DNA of 57,584 bases, taken from contig MU621188.1 in the NCBI GenBank assembly GCA_025399215.1, positions 1-57,584 of the forward strand. The letters are read 5' to 3'. A program made the translations under genes and the position numbers. A model generated the notes under the pieces. That model saw only the letters and a program-made list of their open reading frames with translations. It did not search any database and was not told where the DNA came from. Shown here in pieces: positions 10,134 through 22,173 of the stretch (position 1 is the stretch's first letter; every line of letters starts with the position of its first letter). Source of the DNA: Globomyces pollinis-pini. Taxonomy: Eukaryota; Chytridiomycota; Chytridiomycetes; Rhizophydiales; Globomycetaceae.

Positions 10134-10565
10134 ACTTGATATTCTGTCGTTTTTGTTGTATTTTTAAAAAGAAAAGCAAACAACTTTGTTCAAAATCGAC
10201 TCCATTTCCAGTAATTTTTGTAACAAGCTTAATTTGAAGACCGCGAATCATTGAGATTATACGATTAGACATCGACTTTACTTATCCCTCGGTCTTTTAA
10301 AAATCATATTTGAGTGTTTTTAGATCATAGAACCAGCATCATGATTTTCTCACATCATCACTTTCCCTTTAACATCTCCAAAATCCCTATGACTTGAACT
10401 ATATTTCAATAAGATACAAAACTCATTTATCCTGGCATTACAAGTATAAATCAACATTAATTGTCAATCTAAAAGGTAAATGTCCATTAATCTCTATCGC
10501 AAGACATCAATAAATATATGTTACATAATACATATAATATGTATAAAGTATATATTATAGTTGTC

Positions 10566-11289
10566 CTATCGATTACAAAGCAATATAAATGTTTGAATGG
10601 CAATCAATGTACTTGTTTTGTTCTGTCCAGTCACCACATTATCATCTAATAATTAATAAAAGATTCATACCAACTATTATATGTAATGCATTTTTCCTAC
10701 TACAAGTATAATTTCCCAAGTTTTCAAAACAAAAGTCTTCAATTGATGGATATTTTCCATAGACTCCATCATTAAAATCATCTATATTTGAAGGCTATGA
10801 TTAACGATCCAAAATTACTCCAGTCAATGAGTATCGTGCAAAAATCCATTCTTGATCTATATCTGGTTTTGTGGATAAAAGTGCTGCTGCTCCTCTACCA
10901 ATCATACATACTGGTTCTATATCCGATTTAAAATACTTTAATTTGATACTTTTAAATTTACAAAAAGATTGTAAAAATGTTCCTAGTTCGCTAGTATGCG
11001 AATAATGTCCTTTTCATTATCAATTTTGAAATGCTTACCTAAGGCATCTGGTATAACTAGTCCTTGATAATCATTCTTGATCGTATTGACTTTCTTATAA
11101 TCTTTATGCGTTAAATCCAATGAATGAGATGCATCAAACGTTGGTGCCTTTCCATCTGTAATAATATCAACTTGACTAAACACTGTTGAACAAACTGAAT
11201 AAACTTGTAGAAATTGCTTTGTAGATACGTCATGAGTCAATAGAATTGCAACCTGGAATTACTATAGTGTTGAATTGTACCTTGGACAT
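10566..11289 (-). CDS. GATD1-like protein of the DJ-1/PfpI superfamily
   Basis: The protein begins MSKVAILLTHDVSTKQFLQV and contains VDIITDGKAPTFDASHSLDL and YQGLVIPDALG, the usual order for class I glutamine-amidotransferase-like folds. EPVCMIGRGAAALL occupies the nucleophile elbow. It continues WIFARYSLTGPSNIDDF and ends NVVTGQNKTSTLIAIQTFIL, which match the human GATD1 (PDDC1) layout from memory. Introns of 28, 29, 24 and 25 nt leave 618 nt, exactly 205 aa, near GATD1 size. The usual elbow Cys (VC-H-G in Hsp31/DJ-1) is replaced by Gly (IGRG), as I recall for GATD1, so classical deglycase chemistry is unlikely. Its biochemical role is unknown. Confidence 0.72.
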
Positions 11290-11412
11290 AAAAATAGTGA
11301 AGAATCACACACTGCTCATAGAATTAACATTGACTCATTATCAATACTCAAACACTATAAATTCTAAAAGGATTCTTTAGTATCAGAATATTAAAGTTAT
11401 TGTTAACATCAA

Positions 11413-13035
<1,623 letters not shown>

Positions 13036-13366
13036 ATTTAGAGAAAATAATTTTTGAACAAGGGTGAAGAGACGTGTAAATCAAAAACAATGAACTTCAG
13101 CTTGTATTGCAATCGTATATACAATTACAGAAACTAAATAGATGTCTTAATCAACTACCATCTTACCATTCAATTCTATGCATATAGCGATACTATCGAT
13201 CATTGGTAGATTGAATCCTCCAACAACTCTCAGTTAGTAAAATCATTAATCGTAATTCACTTTACAACTTTATTGATCCGTACAAACCTCATTCTCATCA
13301 CAATTTACATAAACATGAATCCATCAGTAATTACAGTACTTAAATAGTTTTATTCACAATCAACAT

Positions 13367-13525
13367 CTACATGAACGAAAGGCTAGCAGGCATAAATGCA
13401 TTGGGAGAATTTGATTTCTTTGGAGCAATAACAGTAGAGCTAATAGAGATAGAGCTAGATGCACAGGACGCGTTGTCGTCTGAGGTAATATTGAGCACAA
13501 CAGATTGATTATTGTTGGATTGCAT
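13367..13525 (-). CDS. 52-aa serine-rich microprotein, type 1, right copy
   Basis: The frame starts MQSNNNQSVV and ends AFMPASLSFM, the same length as the copy at 181-339. The few differences are silent or conservative (for example Thr to Ile and Ile to Val in the Ser-rich middle). TATTTAAATA at 13572-13581 lies 47 nt before the ATG. It is transcribed away from the type-2 gene at 13761, and the 235 nt between the two ATGs is a shared promoter region. Function unknown; the copy-to-copy conservation supports translation. Confidence 0.6.
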   Translation of the reverse strand: MQSNNNQSVVLNITSDDNASCASSSISISSTVIAPKKSNSPNAFMPASLSFM

Positions 13526-13760
13526 TGAGAATGAGAAGCAGATATTGAGATCTCAACCGTTATTCTCATCTTATTTAAATACCAGTGAAATTGTGTTACA
13601 ATGTCACTTGCTTTCGCTTCTCCATTCGCTTGGTGCTTTTTCTTTGCTCCCTTCAGGATTCTGAAAAAAGCAAGAAGCAATCACAACATAGCACTTCATG
13701 AGTATTTAAACAGACTGGAATTCATAAAATGGATATTCAAATCAAATCATATTCAATAAA
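13526..13760. promoter_or_regulatory. Shared promoter of the divergent microprotein pair
   Basis: The region between the two ATGs holds TATTTAAATA (13572-13581) facing the minus-strand gene and TATTTAAAC (13703-13711) facing the plus-strand gene, each 47-50 nt from its ATG. Part of it is repeated after the N gap, where the plus-facing box reads TATGTAAAC. Confidence 0.5.
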
Positions 13761-13877
13761 ATGCAACCAGACAGATACCAAACTTTTGCTCTTAACAATT
13801 CTACAGATGATAGTTCGTCCTCTCTATCTAGTAACGGTTCTGCTACATCTAATGCAATTTCTCCTAAAAAGTCTAAC
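13611..13877 (+). repeat. Direct repeat, copy before the N gap
   Basis: This 267-nt segment aligns without gaps to 13888-14154 with about eight substitutions (about 3 percent). It covers half of the divergent promoter and the first 39 codons of the type-2 microprotein. Confidence 0.85.
13761..13877 (+). CDS. 52-aa microprotein, type 2, cut by assembly gap
   Basis: The frame starts MQPDRYQTFALNNSTDD and runs 39 codons to PKKSN, where the N run begins. The copy after the gap shows that the last 13 codons would read SPAAFMPSTYSFI. Types 1 and 2 align over all 52 positions, sharing MQ at the start, DD at 16-17, a Ser-rich middle and PKKSNSPxAFMP near the end. A TATTTAAAC box lies 50 nt before the ATG. 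Function unknown. Confidence 0.5.
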
Positions 13878-13887
13878 NNNNNNNNNN
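13878..13887. other. Assembly gap of 10 N
   Basis: Ten N bases separate two copies of the same promoter/microprotein segment. The sequence after the gap restarts inside the repeat, and its first 95 bases exactly match the reverse complement of the window's first 95 bases. Confidence 0.98.
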
Positions 13888-14154
13888 CTTTCGCTTCTCC
13901 ATTCGCTTGGTGCTTTTTCTTTGCTCTGTTCAGGATTCTGAAAAAAGCAAGAAGCAATCACAACATAGCACTTCATGAGTATGTAAACAGACTGGAATTC
14001 ATAAAATGGAAATTCAAATCAAATCATATTCAATAAAATACAATCAGACAGATACCAAACTTTTGCTCTAAACAATTCTACAGATGATAGTTCGTCCTCT
14101 CTATCTAGTAACGGTTCTGCTACATCTAATGCAATTTTTCCTAAAAAGTCTAAC
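13888..14154 (+). repeat. Direct repeat, copy after the N gap
   Basis: This is the counterpart of 13611-13877. At diagnostic positions it follows the left-edge copy (for example GCTCTGTTC, where the other repeat has GCTCCCTTC), so it belongs with bases 1-95 rather than with 13611-13877. Confidence 0.85.
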
Positions 14155-14196
14155 TCACCAGCTGCATTTATGCCTTCTACGTATTCTTTTATCTAA
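14038..14196 (+). pseudogene. Type-2 microprotein copy without start codon
   Basis: The 52-codon reading is intact to its stop at 14194-14196, but the start codon reads ATA where 13761 has ATG. No upstream ATG is in frame and the next in-frame ATG is only about seven codons from the end. The TATA-like box is also changed (TATGTAAAC at the position of TATTTAAAC). Loss of both start and box suggests an inactive copy. Two alternatives are a spliced start (GTAAAC follows GAGTAT at 13983, and CAG precedes ACAGATACC) or a sequencing error. Confidence 0.5.
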
Positions 14197-14355
14197 ATCC
14201 TATCAATTGTCACTAAAAACCTTTAAATTATACCTGACTTTTTCAAATGTGTACATATCGCTTATATAAAATGATTTGGATATCAATAATATGAATAAGT
14301 ATTGATAAATAAGAGTTTAAGGTAAGTTTGATGATACACGTATGTCGACTTCTCA

Positions 14356-15945
14356 TTGGTGTCGTTACTAATCTTGTTTCGGCTGATGGATATTCAATAT
14401 TGCCGAACCACTCAGTTGCTTACGTTTTTGTGCCACTACCTTGGATGCTTTTGGATAGGAATACGGTTTTCACCTGATCATTTTTTCATGTTTTCTGTTG
14501 GATTGAAATGGACACCAAATATCCAAAGTTGTTCCAAAGGATTCAAACCTCGACACATTTCATCTTTGGAATTGAAGACAATGTGGGAGAATCCAGAAGA
14601 GAAGTCCAAAGTATCAAGAAGCTTGATAAATGAATATTTTAAATTCGAGTTAAATCTTCCCTTACCAACCAATATCATTTCTCCGCCCATATCATATTCA
14701 CTGAGGTCCGAATTCCAAGATTGGCTAGAAAGAATTAAATGTTTGGAAAATGGAGATAGTAAGCCATCGGAATTTAAATATAATAAACTGGAGTGGCATG
14801 TACGTATTCTAGCAAGTCGCTATGGCTTAAACTACGCTGATTGTGTTTGTATTCTGCAAAATATGGAAAGTAAGGATGTTCAACCGGATTTAAGTATGTT
14901 GGAGTGCATGATTCAATCTATCCTGGAGACAGATGGAATCCTTAAAGGCATGGAGTTCATTCAATCTTCATATCATTTGCACTATCAGCATCTAACCATT
15001 AACATTCTGGTGATGTTGTCACAAGCAGCCATCAAGTTGGGAGATATGGAATTACACAAGCGATTCTTCACCATACTACGCAAAAATTGGTCTCTAATTC
15101 CAAGAAATGCTTATACATACCTTTTCGCAGCGCATTTAGATTTGATGATTAGTCTTCAAGATAAGGGATTGTCAAAATCTGAATTGGACAAAATATCAAA
15201 GACAAACCCAAAGACTGTCTTAAAGTCGTTAGAATGGATTATGAAACACCAATCAATGTTGGAAATGCGTATGGATAGTGAACAATACCATATAATCATT
15301 ATGGGGTTGGCACAAGGTGGGTTTGTGGAACAAGCATTGGACTATTATCATCGGTATATTGCCCACGGAAATCAACCAACTCAGTCAATGCTAGATATAA
15401 TGATGAACAATGTGTGCAATCTTGAACCTGAAGGTTTAATCAACAGCATTTTATTTGATCAACCAAAAAATGCCAAAATGGTACAGCAATATTTCTTTCA
15501 ACAATATCAAAAACACGGCCTCGAGCCGTTTGTTGGATCTTATGTACAAATGTTGATTTTCTTCAACAAGACTGATAAAACTGAATTTCAGGTGGTATAC
15601 GATCATTCTCAAAACTCAAAATCCGAGTTTACACGAAGAATTTGCACAGAGGTCTACGAAGCACTGGATGCTGGAAATCCCCTTCGGAAAAATCTCCTTT
15701 ACATATTTTCGAAAGATAAATCATGGTCCCTCAAGTCCATTCTACACCCTGACGATTCTGTGTTGTGCGCTATCCCAAACGAGCTTCAAACTCTCACATC
15801 TTATGCAATCTACTCAAAGGAGAAGGGGTTATCAGGAGAGAACATTGATTTGGAGACATCCATCATCAATACCAGACATGGAATACGTGGTGCTATAAAC
15901 CCTACATCTCTTGAAAGTATACAGTACTATTTGAAGCATCGTTGA
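14356..15945 (+). CDS. Pentatricopeptide-repeat protein, probably mitochondrial
   Basis: This is a single long open frame with no intron, unusual here. It shows helical-repeat texture: NYADCVCILQNMESKDVQPD, EQYHIIIMGLAQGGFVEQAL and LHKRFFTILRKNWSLIPRNA resemble PPR units. Such proteins bind organellar RNA and act in processing, stability or translation. The better start is probably ATG 14488 (MFSVGLKWTPNIQ), which opens on a basic, hydroxyl-rich leader like a mitochondrial presequence; the 44 upstream residues look untranslated. That gives about 485 aa. The specific target cannot be read from the sequence. Confidence 0.65.
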   Translation: MVSLLILFRLMDIQYCRTTQLLTFLCHYLGCFWIGIRFSPDHFFMFSVGLKWTPNIQSCSKGFKPRHISSLELKTMWENPEEKSKVSRSLINEYFKFELNLPLPTNIISPPISYSLRSEFQDWLERIKCLENGDSKPSEFKYNKLEWHVRILASRYGLNYADCVCILQNMESKDVQPDLSMLECMIQSILETDGILKGMEFIQSSYHLHYQHLTINILVMLSQAAIKLGDMELHKRFFTILRKNWSLIPRNAYTYLFAAHLDLMISLQDKGLSKSELDKISKTNPKTVLKSLEWIMKHQSMLEMRMDSEQYHIIIMGLAQGGFVEQALDYYHRYIAHGNQPTQSMLDIMMNNVCNLEPEGLINSILFDQPKNAKMVQQYFFQQYQKHGLEPFVGSYVQMLIFFNKTDKTEFQVVYDHSQNSKSEFTRRICTEVYEALDAGNPLRKNLLYIFSKDKSWSLKSILHPDDSVLCAIPNELQTLTSYAIYSKEKGLSGENIDLETSIINTRHGIRGAINPTSLESIQYYLKHR

Positions 15946-16371
15946 ATCTAATACATTCATTTTTAGTACTCTCTGTTTTTTAAGTTTAGTGCTGTATTCA
16001 CAAACTGATTGAACCAAAGAATTTACTATGCGTAGCAGTAGTCCCTTTATCAATTAATATCTGATGTTTTTCGTTTAAATACCATATTCGAATACCTCAC
16101 TTTTTTGAACATATTCATCGATTTGGAAGAGGTTATTGATAAAAGCACATTTGTTGTGTCATGATACGCTCAATGTCCAAGTAATCTAGATTAGAATATA
16201 TTTTTAAAGTTCACTGTGAGCAAGAAAGGAACAGGAACCAGGAATCATGATGGATTCTTTATTTTTTGAATGTGTTTCAAATAGAGTTGAAAAAAGTCTA
16301 ATTTAAACTTTCTTAAAAATATTTGATGAGAGTTGAAATAACTTTAATTTTAACTTTATCACTTTCCTGCA
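15946..16371. other. Intergenic spacer
   Basis: The spacer lies between the PPR stop and the WOPR start, both on the plus strand. I see no supported gene or clear promoter box. Confidence 0.6.
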
Positions 16372-17254
16372 ATGCATTCTCTTCATCCTACTTTCCACGG
16401 ATATGTGGATACAAAGATGGATGCTATATTATTGATGGAAGCTTGTTTGCTCAAAATATTGGATCCAGTAAATAATAGATTAAATCAATCTCAAAGACAT
16501 CTATTGAAAAGTGGTGATTGTTTTATTTATATAGAATCCCAATCAAACATAAAGAGATGGACTGAAGGATTATCTTGGGGTCCTTCTAGGTAAATTAGAA
16601 TCATATTCAATGATAGAATCGTCAATGACTTTTTGATTTATAAACAAGCAAACAAATCGCGTTCCATGCTTTTGGATACTGAAACCAGTAACACCATATC
16701 ATCACTTATCCAAAGGTTTAATTAAAAAAAATATTTCAATTGATATGGATGGTCAAATATGTCATTTGATATCTTATTATTGTATTTCGGATCTAATGAA
16801 TAACACATTACAGACCCCATCAACGATACACTACCTGAAATCATTGACTCCAAGAAATCATCAAACATTAACCTTCCGCTCATCAATTTATCAAAAGCAA
16901 AATAAGTATAAGCGTTATAATCCAAAGAAAAACAAATCTGATGATACAGACGATTTTTCGCCATCAATTAATTCGGTATCTCATCAAAGTCAACATGATT
17001 GGAATTCTATTATATCTTTAGACGGTAAATGGGATAGCAACAGTAAGATTTCTGAACCAGATGTATCCATTGTACGAACATTTGAATATCCTAAATTGAA
17101 TTCACCAAAACTCTTCTGTGATCAAAAATCAGATGAATACTTCTACGATTTGAAAATCATTGATGTCATTGTTCCACCTCTTACTTTTAATCTCCTCTCT
17201 ACGTTTCCAGATTCTTATATGCGTTTACCTAAACGCAATGATATTCCCAAATAA
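16372..17254 (+). CDS. WOPR-domain (Gti1/Pac2) transcription factor
   Basis: WOPR proteins (Wor1, Ryp1, Pac2, Gti1) are fungal DNA-binding regulators of morphology, mating and nutrient responses. Block A is at the very N-terminus: TFHGYVDTKMDAILLMEAC, LLKSGDCFIYIESQSNIKRW, TEGLSWGPSRI. Block B follows two introns: SLIKKNISIDMDGQICHLIS then YYCISDLMNNTLQTPS. Introns of 27 and 28 nt leave 828 nt, exactly 275 aa. The rest is a low-complexity C-terminal third ending RLPKRNDIPK. There is almost no sequence before block A, consistent with the family. Which sub-branch it belongs to is undetermined. Confidence 0.87.
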
Positions 17255-17330
17255 CAAGGGAATTATTAAATAAATAAAATCGCAGCATTAATATCCTATA
17301 AAGTTAAAATGTGTTATACATGCAATTTGA

Positions 17331-18187
17331 CTATGCAGCTTTAGTGGTTTTATTAGGACTAGCAACTATCATGTAGGTTGTTCCAAAATGGTATCTATCA
17401 ATTCTTTCAACAGTTAATCCAGCCTGTCGTATTAAATCTTCAATATCTCTATTCCACCAACATCCCCACTTTAAGGCATGACTTAGTGCTGTCTTATCCA
17501 ATGCATTATTTAACCAAGAATAACTAGACACTGAGATTCAACATTCATACCTGCTTCTTCCATGTTCAAGCAATAATATCTTTCCATTCTCTTTACAAGT
17601 CCGTTTCATCTCTGTCAATGCTTTGACTGGATCTTGATGAGAGCATAATCCAAATGTATCTAGAACGGTATCGAATGTACTGTCTTTATATAACAAATTC
17701 TCTGAATCCATCAATTTAAAGTCTACTGAAATATCCAATTTATCAAATGCTTCTCTTAAAGGTCTGAATTTGATTAAAGCGTTTTGTAACATTTGCTGAG
17801 ATGAATCTGATATAGTCAATGAAGCAATGATTTCAGGTTTAAAGAAATCCAAATTTCTACCAGTTCCAGCACTTGTTTCCAGAACATGACCCTAAGGTAA
17901 ATCAATGACCAATTACGAACCTTTGCTAAATTCGTTAATTGTTTTCTTTTTGATTTTAACAACATTAATCTTTCATCCCAAGTTACAGAATCATCATAAG
18001 TATTAGCTAAATCAGTATAAATTTTTTCAGAGATTGATTGATTTTCAGGTAAATGACAATTAGGAATTGGACTTGGTAAGTTTGATAATTTATAAATATG
18101 GTAAGAAACGTATACAGTAGTAGCATAAATTCCTACACCAGCGAAACCAGCTAAAGCTTTGAATGAATTAGATTTTCCTTTCATCAT
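17331..18187 (-). CDS. Oms1-like mitochondrial membrane methyltransferase
   Basis: This SAM-dependent methyltransferase resembles yeast Oms1. The N-terminus has one membrane segment (about residues 10-32). SAM motif I is GHVLETSAGTGRNLDFF, followed by SDSSQQML and TVLDTFGLCSHQDPVKAL. The signature LLEHGRSSYSWLNNALDKTA, GCWWNRDIE and YHFGTTYMIVASP is typical of Oms1. Two introns (29 nt with donor GTTCGT, and 27 nt) leave 801 nt, exactly 266 aa. It converges on the WOPR gene and diverges from ILV6 with about 70 nt between the ATGs, so the two probably share a promoter. Its methyl acceptor is not known to me. Confidence 0.78.
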
Positions 18188-18257
18188 TTTTTTTGATTGA
18201 ATTTGGACTGTGGCAAAAAGAAGATCTTTAATCTTTTTTGATTTCTTTCTTTAATTG

Positions 18258-19225
18258 ATGTCTTCATTGATTTATAAGCGTCTCTTTTCTTCTTCTTTAA
18301 ATTCTTTACAAGTTAGACGTCGTCGTCCTAGACTACCTTTCATAGCTACTAATATCACCCCTACTAGTGCAAAAGAAGCTGTCGATAACGTATTCCATTA
18401 TTATTAACTTTCTCAGATTTTATACAATGCTCCCCCTATTAATAATGCTCCATTAAATAGACATACTCTCAATTGTTTGGTTGCAAATGAGCCAGGTGTA
18501 CTTTCAAGAGTATCTGGAATCTTGGCTGGAAGAGGCATTAACATCGAATCTTTGGTAGTCGCTCGTACTGAAGTTAATGATCTCTCAAGAATGACTAGTA
18601 CGTTACATATTTTCTAATAAGTAGTTGTTATCAATGGCCAAGATGAAAAGATTGACCAAGCCAGAAAGCAATTGGAAGATATCGTTCCTGTCTGGGCTGT
18701 TTTGGATGTATGGTTCATGTTTTAACTTACAACTATAGTATAGTGCCATTGCATGCGTAGTCAGAGAAATGCTTTTGATCAAAGTTGCTACAGTACCACA
18801 TGAATTTGAAAGTGACGATTCAATTTTACAAGATGTAGAGGTAAGAACAAGCAACATATGTGAACTTGCCCAACCACAATTTAAAGTTACATTAGACTCA
18901 GTGTATTGACTTTAATTAGCATCAAGCCGATGGTTTATCATCACTCGTCTCTTCTTCTTTACAGAGGCAAACAATCACTGAACTGGCACGATTATTCCAG
19001 GCACGCGTCGTGGATGTCAGTATGGAATCTGTAGTTATTGAACTGGCTGCAAAACCAAGTCGTATCGATGCATTCGTTGAATTACTTAAACCGTATGGAA
19101 TCTTAGAAGCAGCCAGATCAGGGGCTATGGCCATGCCACGTTCTCATATTGATGGATTAACAGATAACACTGCAGTGATTGAAGATTCCGAAGGTGTTGA
19201 TGCAACTATGTTACCACCTGGTTAA
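18258..19225 (+). CDS. ILV6: Acetolactate synthase regulatory subunit
   Basis: Ilv6 binds the catalytic subunit of acetohydroxyacid synthase in mitochondria and confers valine feedback control. The leader MSSLIYKRLFSSSLNSLQ with RRRRPRLP is a mitochondrial presequence. The ACT domain follows: HTLNCLVANEPGVLSRVSGI, LAGRGINIESLVVARTE. The second half has LLIKVATVPHEFE and ITELARLFQARVVDVSMESV, then PYGILEAARSGAMAMPRS, all characteristic. Introns of 27, 27, 31 and 79 nt leave 804 nt, exactly 267 aa. The next gene on the strand, ILV5, catalyses the following pathway step. Confidence 0.92.
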
Positions 19226-19538
19226 ATTGAGAAGCATGATTAATAAATTGATAATCTATTCATTCTACAAATTGATAAATCTATTCATTCCAACAAAACG
19301 TGATTTAAATGAGATCAGATGCAGTAGTACGAATGACAGATCAAAAAGACGCGCTAGCAGTACACTACAAACAATCAACGTCATTCAGTATATCCAATTC
19401 GTGATGAACATCTTGGTTTCATCTCTGAAACATTTTTTAAAGATAATTGATGAGATTGATTCTGATTGATCAAGCCACACACCCTGCATCTTTAAAAGGG
19501 CTTCAGTTCTGAAATTTCCTTTTCAAAAAACACAAAAA

Positions 19539-20769
19539 ATGAATCGCATCCAACGCATTGCTCCATACATCAGACAATTCTCTTCAATCTCCCGTAGATC
19601 TGCTATGGCCCAAGTGTCCAGGTCAAAGGTATCCTCTTCAAGTCATCTAATCTCTAGTTGCCTGTCTCTGCATCCAGAACTCAAGTACGTGGTGTAAAAA
19701 CCCTTGATTTCGGTGGTACCAAGGAAGTTGTTTATGAACGTTCTGATTACCCAAAAGAAAAGTTGAAGCAGATCTTTGGTAAAGATACCATGGCCATTAT
19801 TGGTTATGGAACTCAGGGTATGGCCCAATCCCTTAACATGCGGGACAATGGCTTGAATGTTATTGTCGGTGTTCGTAAAGATGGTCAATCTTGGAAAGAT
19901 GCCCAAAAAGATGGTTGGGTACCTGGTAAAACCCTTTTCCCTATCGAAGAAGCTCTTGAAAAGGGTACCGTTATCATGAATCTTCTTTCCGATGCTGGTC
20001 AGAGAGATGCTTGGCCAGGAATGGCTCCATATATCAAAAAAGGAAAGACTCTTTACTTTTCACATGGGTTTGGTATCATTTTCAGTGACCAAACTGGTAT
20101 TGTTCCTCCAAAAGATGTTGATGTCATCTTGGCTGCTCCAAAAGGATCTGGTGCCACTGTTCGTTCCCTCTTCTTGGAAGGTCGTGGAATCAACTCCTCT
20201 GTAGCTGTTTATCAAGATGCTACTGGCCAAGCAAAGGAGAGAGCTTTGGCTCTTGGTGTTGCCATTGGATCTGGTTATATCTACGAAACTACATTGTAAG
20301 TTTTTTTATTCGTCTTATTTTTAGCAAAAAGGAAGTCTTATCAGATTTGACTGGTGAACGTGGTGTACTTATGGGTGGTATCCAAGGTATGTTCAAGGCT
20401 CAATATGATGTGCTCCGATCAAAGGGCCACAGTCCTTCTGAAGCATTCAATGAAACCGTTGAAGAAGCTACCCAATCCCTTTACCCACTTGTTGCCAAAA
20501 ATGGTATGGACTGGATGTTTGCTGTGTGTTCCACCACTGCTCGTCGTGGTGCTCTTGATTGGGCACCAGAATTCTACAAGGCCACCAAGCCAGTTTTTGA
20601 AGCTTTATACGAAAGTGTTGAAAATGGAACTGAAACCAGACGTTCTTTGGCTGAAAACTCAAGACCAGATTACAGAGAACGTCTTGAAGCTGAACTGAAA
20701 GAAATTGCTGACCAAGAAATGTGGAGAGCTGGAAAGACCGTCCGTGGTCTAAGACCTGAAAACCTTTAA
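19539..20769 (+). CDS. ILV5: Ketol-acid reductoisomerase, mitochondrial
   Basis: Ilv5 isomerises and reduces acetohydroxy acids with NADPH in valine, leucine and isoleucine synthesis. The presequence is MNRIQRIAPYIRQFSSISRR. The Rossmann motif reads AIIGYGTQGMAQSLNMRDNG, and VGVRKDG contains the cofactor-binding basic loop. The catalytic C-terminal knot has SDLTGERGVLMGGIQGMF, EAFNETVEEATQSLYPLV and CSTTARRGALDW. It ends GKTVRGLRPENL. Two 29-nt introns leave 1173 nt, exactly 390 aa, normal for fungal class I enzymes. It follows ILV6 after 313 nt on the same strand; no shared regulatory motif was identified. Confidence 0.96.
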
Positions 20770-21046
20770 GTGTCAATAAATATTATATGATAGCAACTAT
20801 AAAAATATTTTTTGAGTTTTTATTTAGATGAGATATATAGAGTAAGAGAAACAAATCTCATTGATATTGATACCTCAACGCGAATCAAAGGATCAGTGAA
20901 TTACATTTTGATTCATGATCAATATACTTTAGGTTTCAAACTATCAATGGAAACTCAAAACTAAATATACCTTTGCATTGTAATCCAGCTATGGCTTTGA
21001 AATTCAATGTCCGAACCAAATAAGTTTACCAAACTTGAAGAAAAAA

Positions 21047-22081
21047 ATGATGGGTAAGTAAGCATGAATTGATCAAAAAAGGTTATGGAGGATATCAAGC
21101 ACCGGCAGCAACAAACAATTCTACTCAAGGATATCAAGCAACAAGTGGAACAGGAGGAGGATTTGTATCTCCAAATCCATTTGGATCTCAAGGAGCATCA
21201 CCAAGTACCAAAACAGTATTTGAATTGATTTAGAAAAAACTAATCATTTAGAGAGGAGGTTCACAAAACCAAAGTTTAAGAGCCATAACAATCAAACAAT
21301 TAGTAGATGCTACTCAAGCATTTCCAGATGCACCATTTATGGTGGATGATAAAGAATTAAATCAAGTGATATTAATTGGACGAATCAATAAAGTCGTCAT
21401 CAATTCAAACAATACTGTGTATTCGGTAGATGATGGTACAGGATCTATTGATGTTCGTAAATATACTGATGCCGATCAAGATGAAGATTCAATAGCACCT
21501 GATGTACCAAGGTAATCCTTTTTTTATATTTATGATTTTAGAGATGGAACTTATATAAAAGTTATTGGACAATTGAAATCTTTTCATTCAAAGAAAAGTA
21601 TTGGTGCTTTTAAAGTCATGCCAATTGATTCTATTGATGAAATCACACATCATTATCTTAGTGTTATTCATACACATTATGCATTAACGAAACCATTGGT
21701 AAATTTAATTCGTTTAACATAAAAGCCAAAAGCTATGAAATCAGATCCAAACAGTAATGGATTTGCTCAATCAGGTAACCTAAACCAATGTTTAATTTTT
21801 GATAAAAGCTTATGCTATGCCACAATCATTTGGATTTGGGGAAAATCAATTCAATCCATTACAACAACAAATCTTATCTTTGTTACAACAATATGGTCAT
21901 TCGGCAGAAGGTGGTGATATACATGATATCTTTCATCGATTACGAGGTGCTGCTACAGAAAATGAAATCAAGTTAATCTTGTTTTATTAATTTGATTAGA
22001 GATACAATTGAAAATTTGTCGGCTGATGGACATTTGTATAATACTATTGATGACTATCATTACAAATTGACTGGTCAGTAA
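21047..22081 (+). CDS. RFA2: Replication protein A 32-kDa subunit
   Basis: Rfa2 is the middle subunit of the single-stranded-DNA-binding complex RPA. The N-terminus after MMG is Gly/Ser/Gln-rich (GYGGYQAPAATNNSTQ), the usual phosphorylatable tail. The OB fold follows: SLRAITIKQLVDATQAFPDA, VILIGRINKV, VYSVDDGTGSIDVRKYTD. The C-terminal winged helix has FNPLQQQILSLLQQY and DTIENLSADGHLYNTIDDYH. Six introns (28, 36, 30, 27, 34, 28 nt) leave 852 nt, exactly 283 aa. The first exon is only 7 nt of coding sequence (ATGATGG). Confidence 0.92.
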
Positions 22082-22173
22082 TCTAATAAATAATATTGAA
22101 CCTGTTTGCAATCAAGTATTATTCGTTTTCAATATTCAAGAAATACAATTCATTAACATAATAATTTTAATGT

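Noticed and set aside
10990..11002. In-frame TAG in the GATD1-like gene, first read as a frameshift or stop-codon readthrough
   Set aside because: A 29-nt intron starting GTAAGCATTT and ending GAAAAG removes the problem and brings the exon sum to exactly 618 nt.
13611..14154. A simple tandem duplication of the microprotein locus
   Set aside because: The post-gap copy agrees with the left-edge copy at diagnostic positions and overlaps it exactly by 95 nt, so a misjoin explains the arrangement better.
20961..21191. Minus-strand Ser/Cys-rich frame over RFA2
   Set aside because: It is the antisense of the RFA2 Gly/Ser/Gln-rich N-terminal exon.
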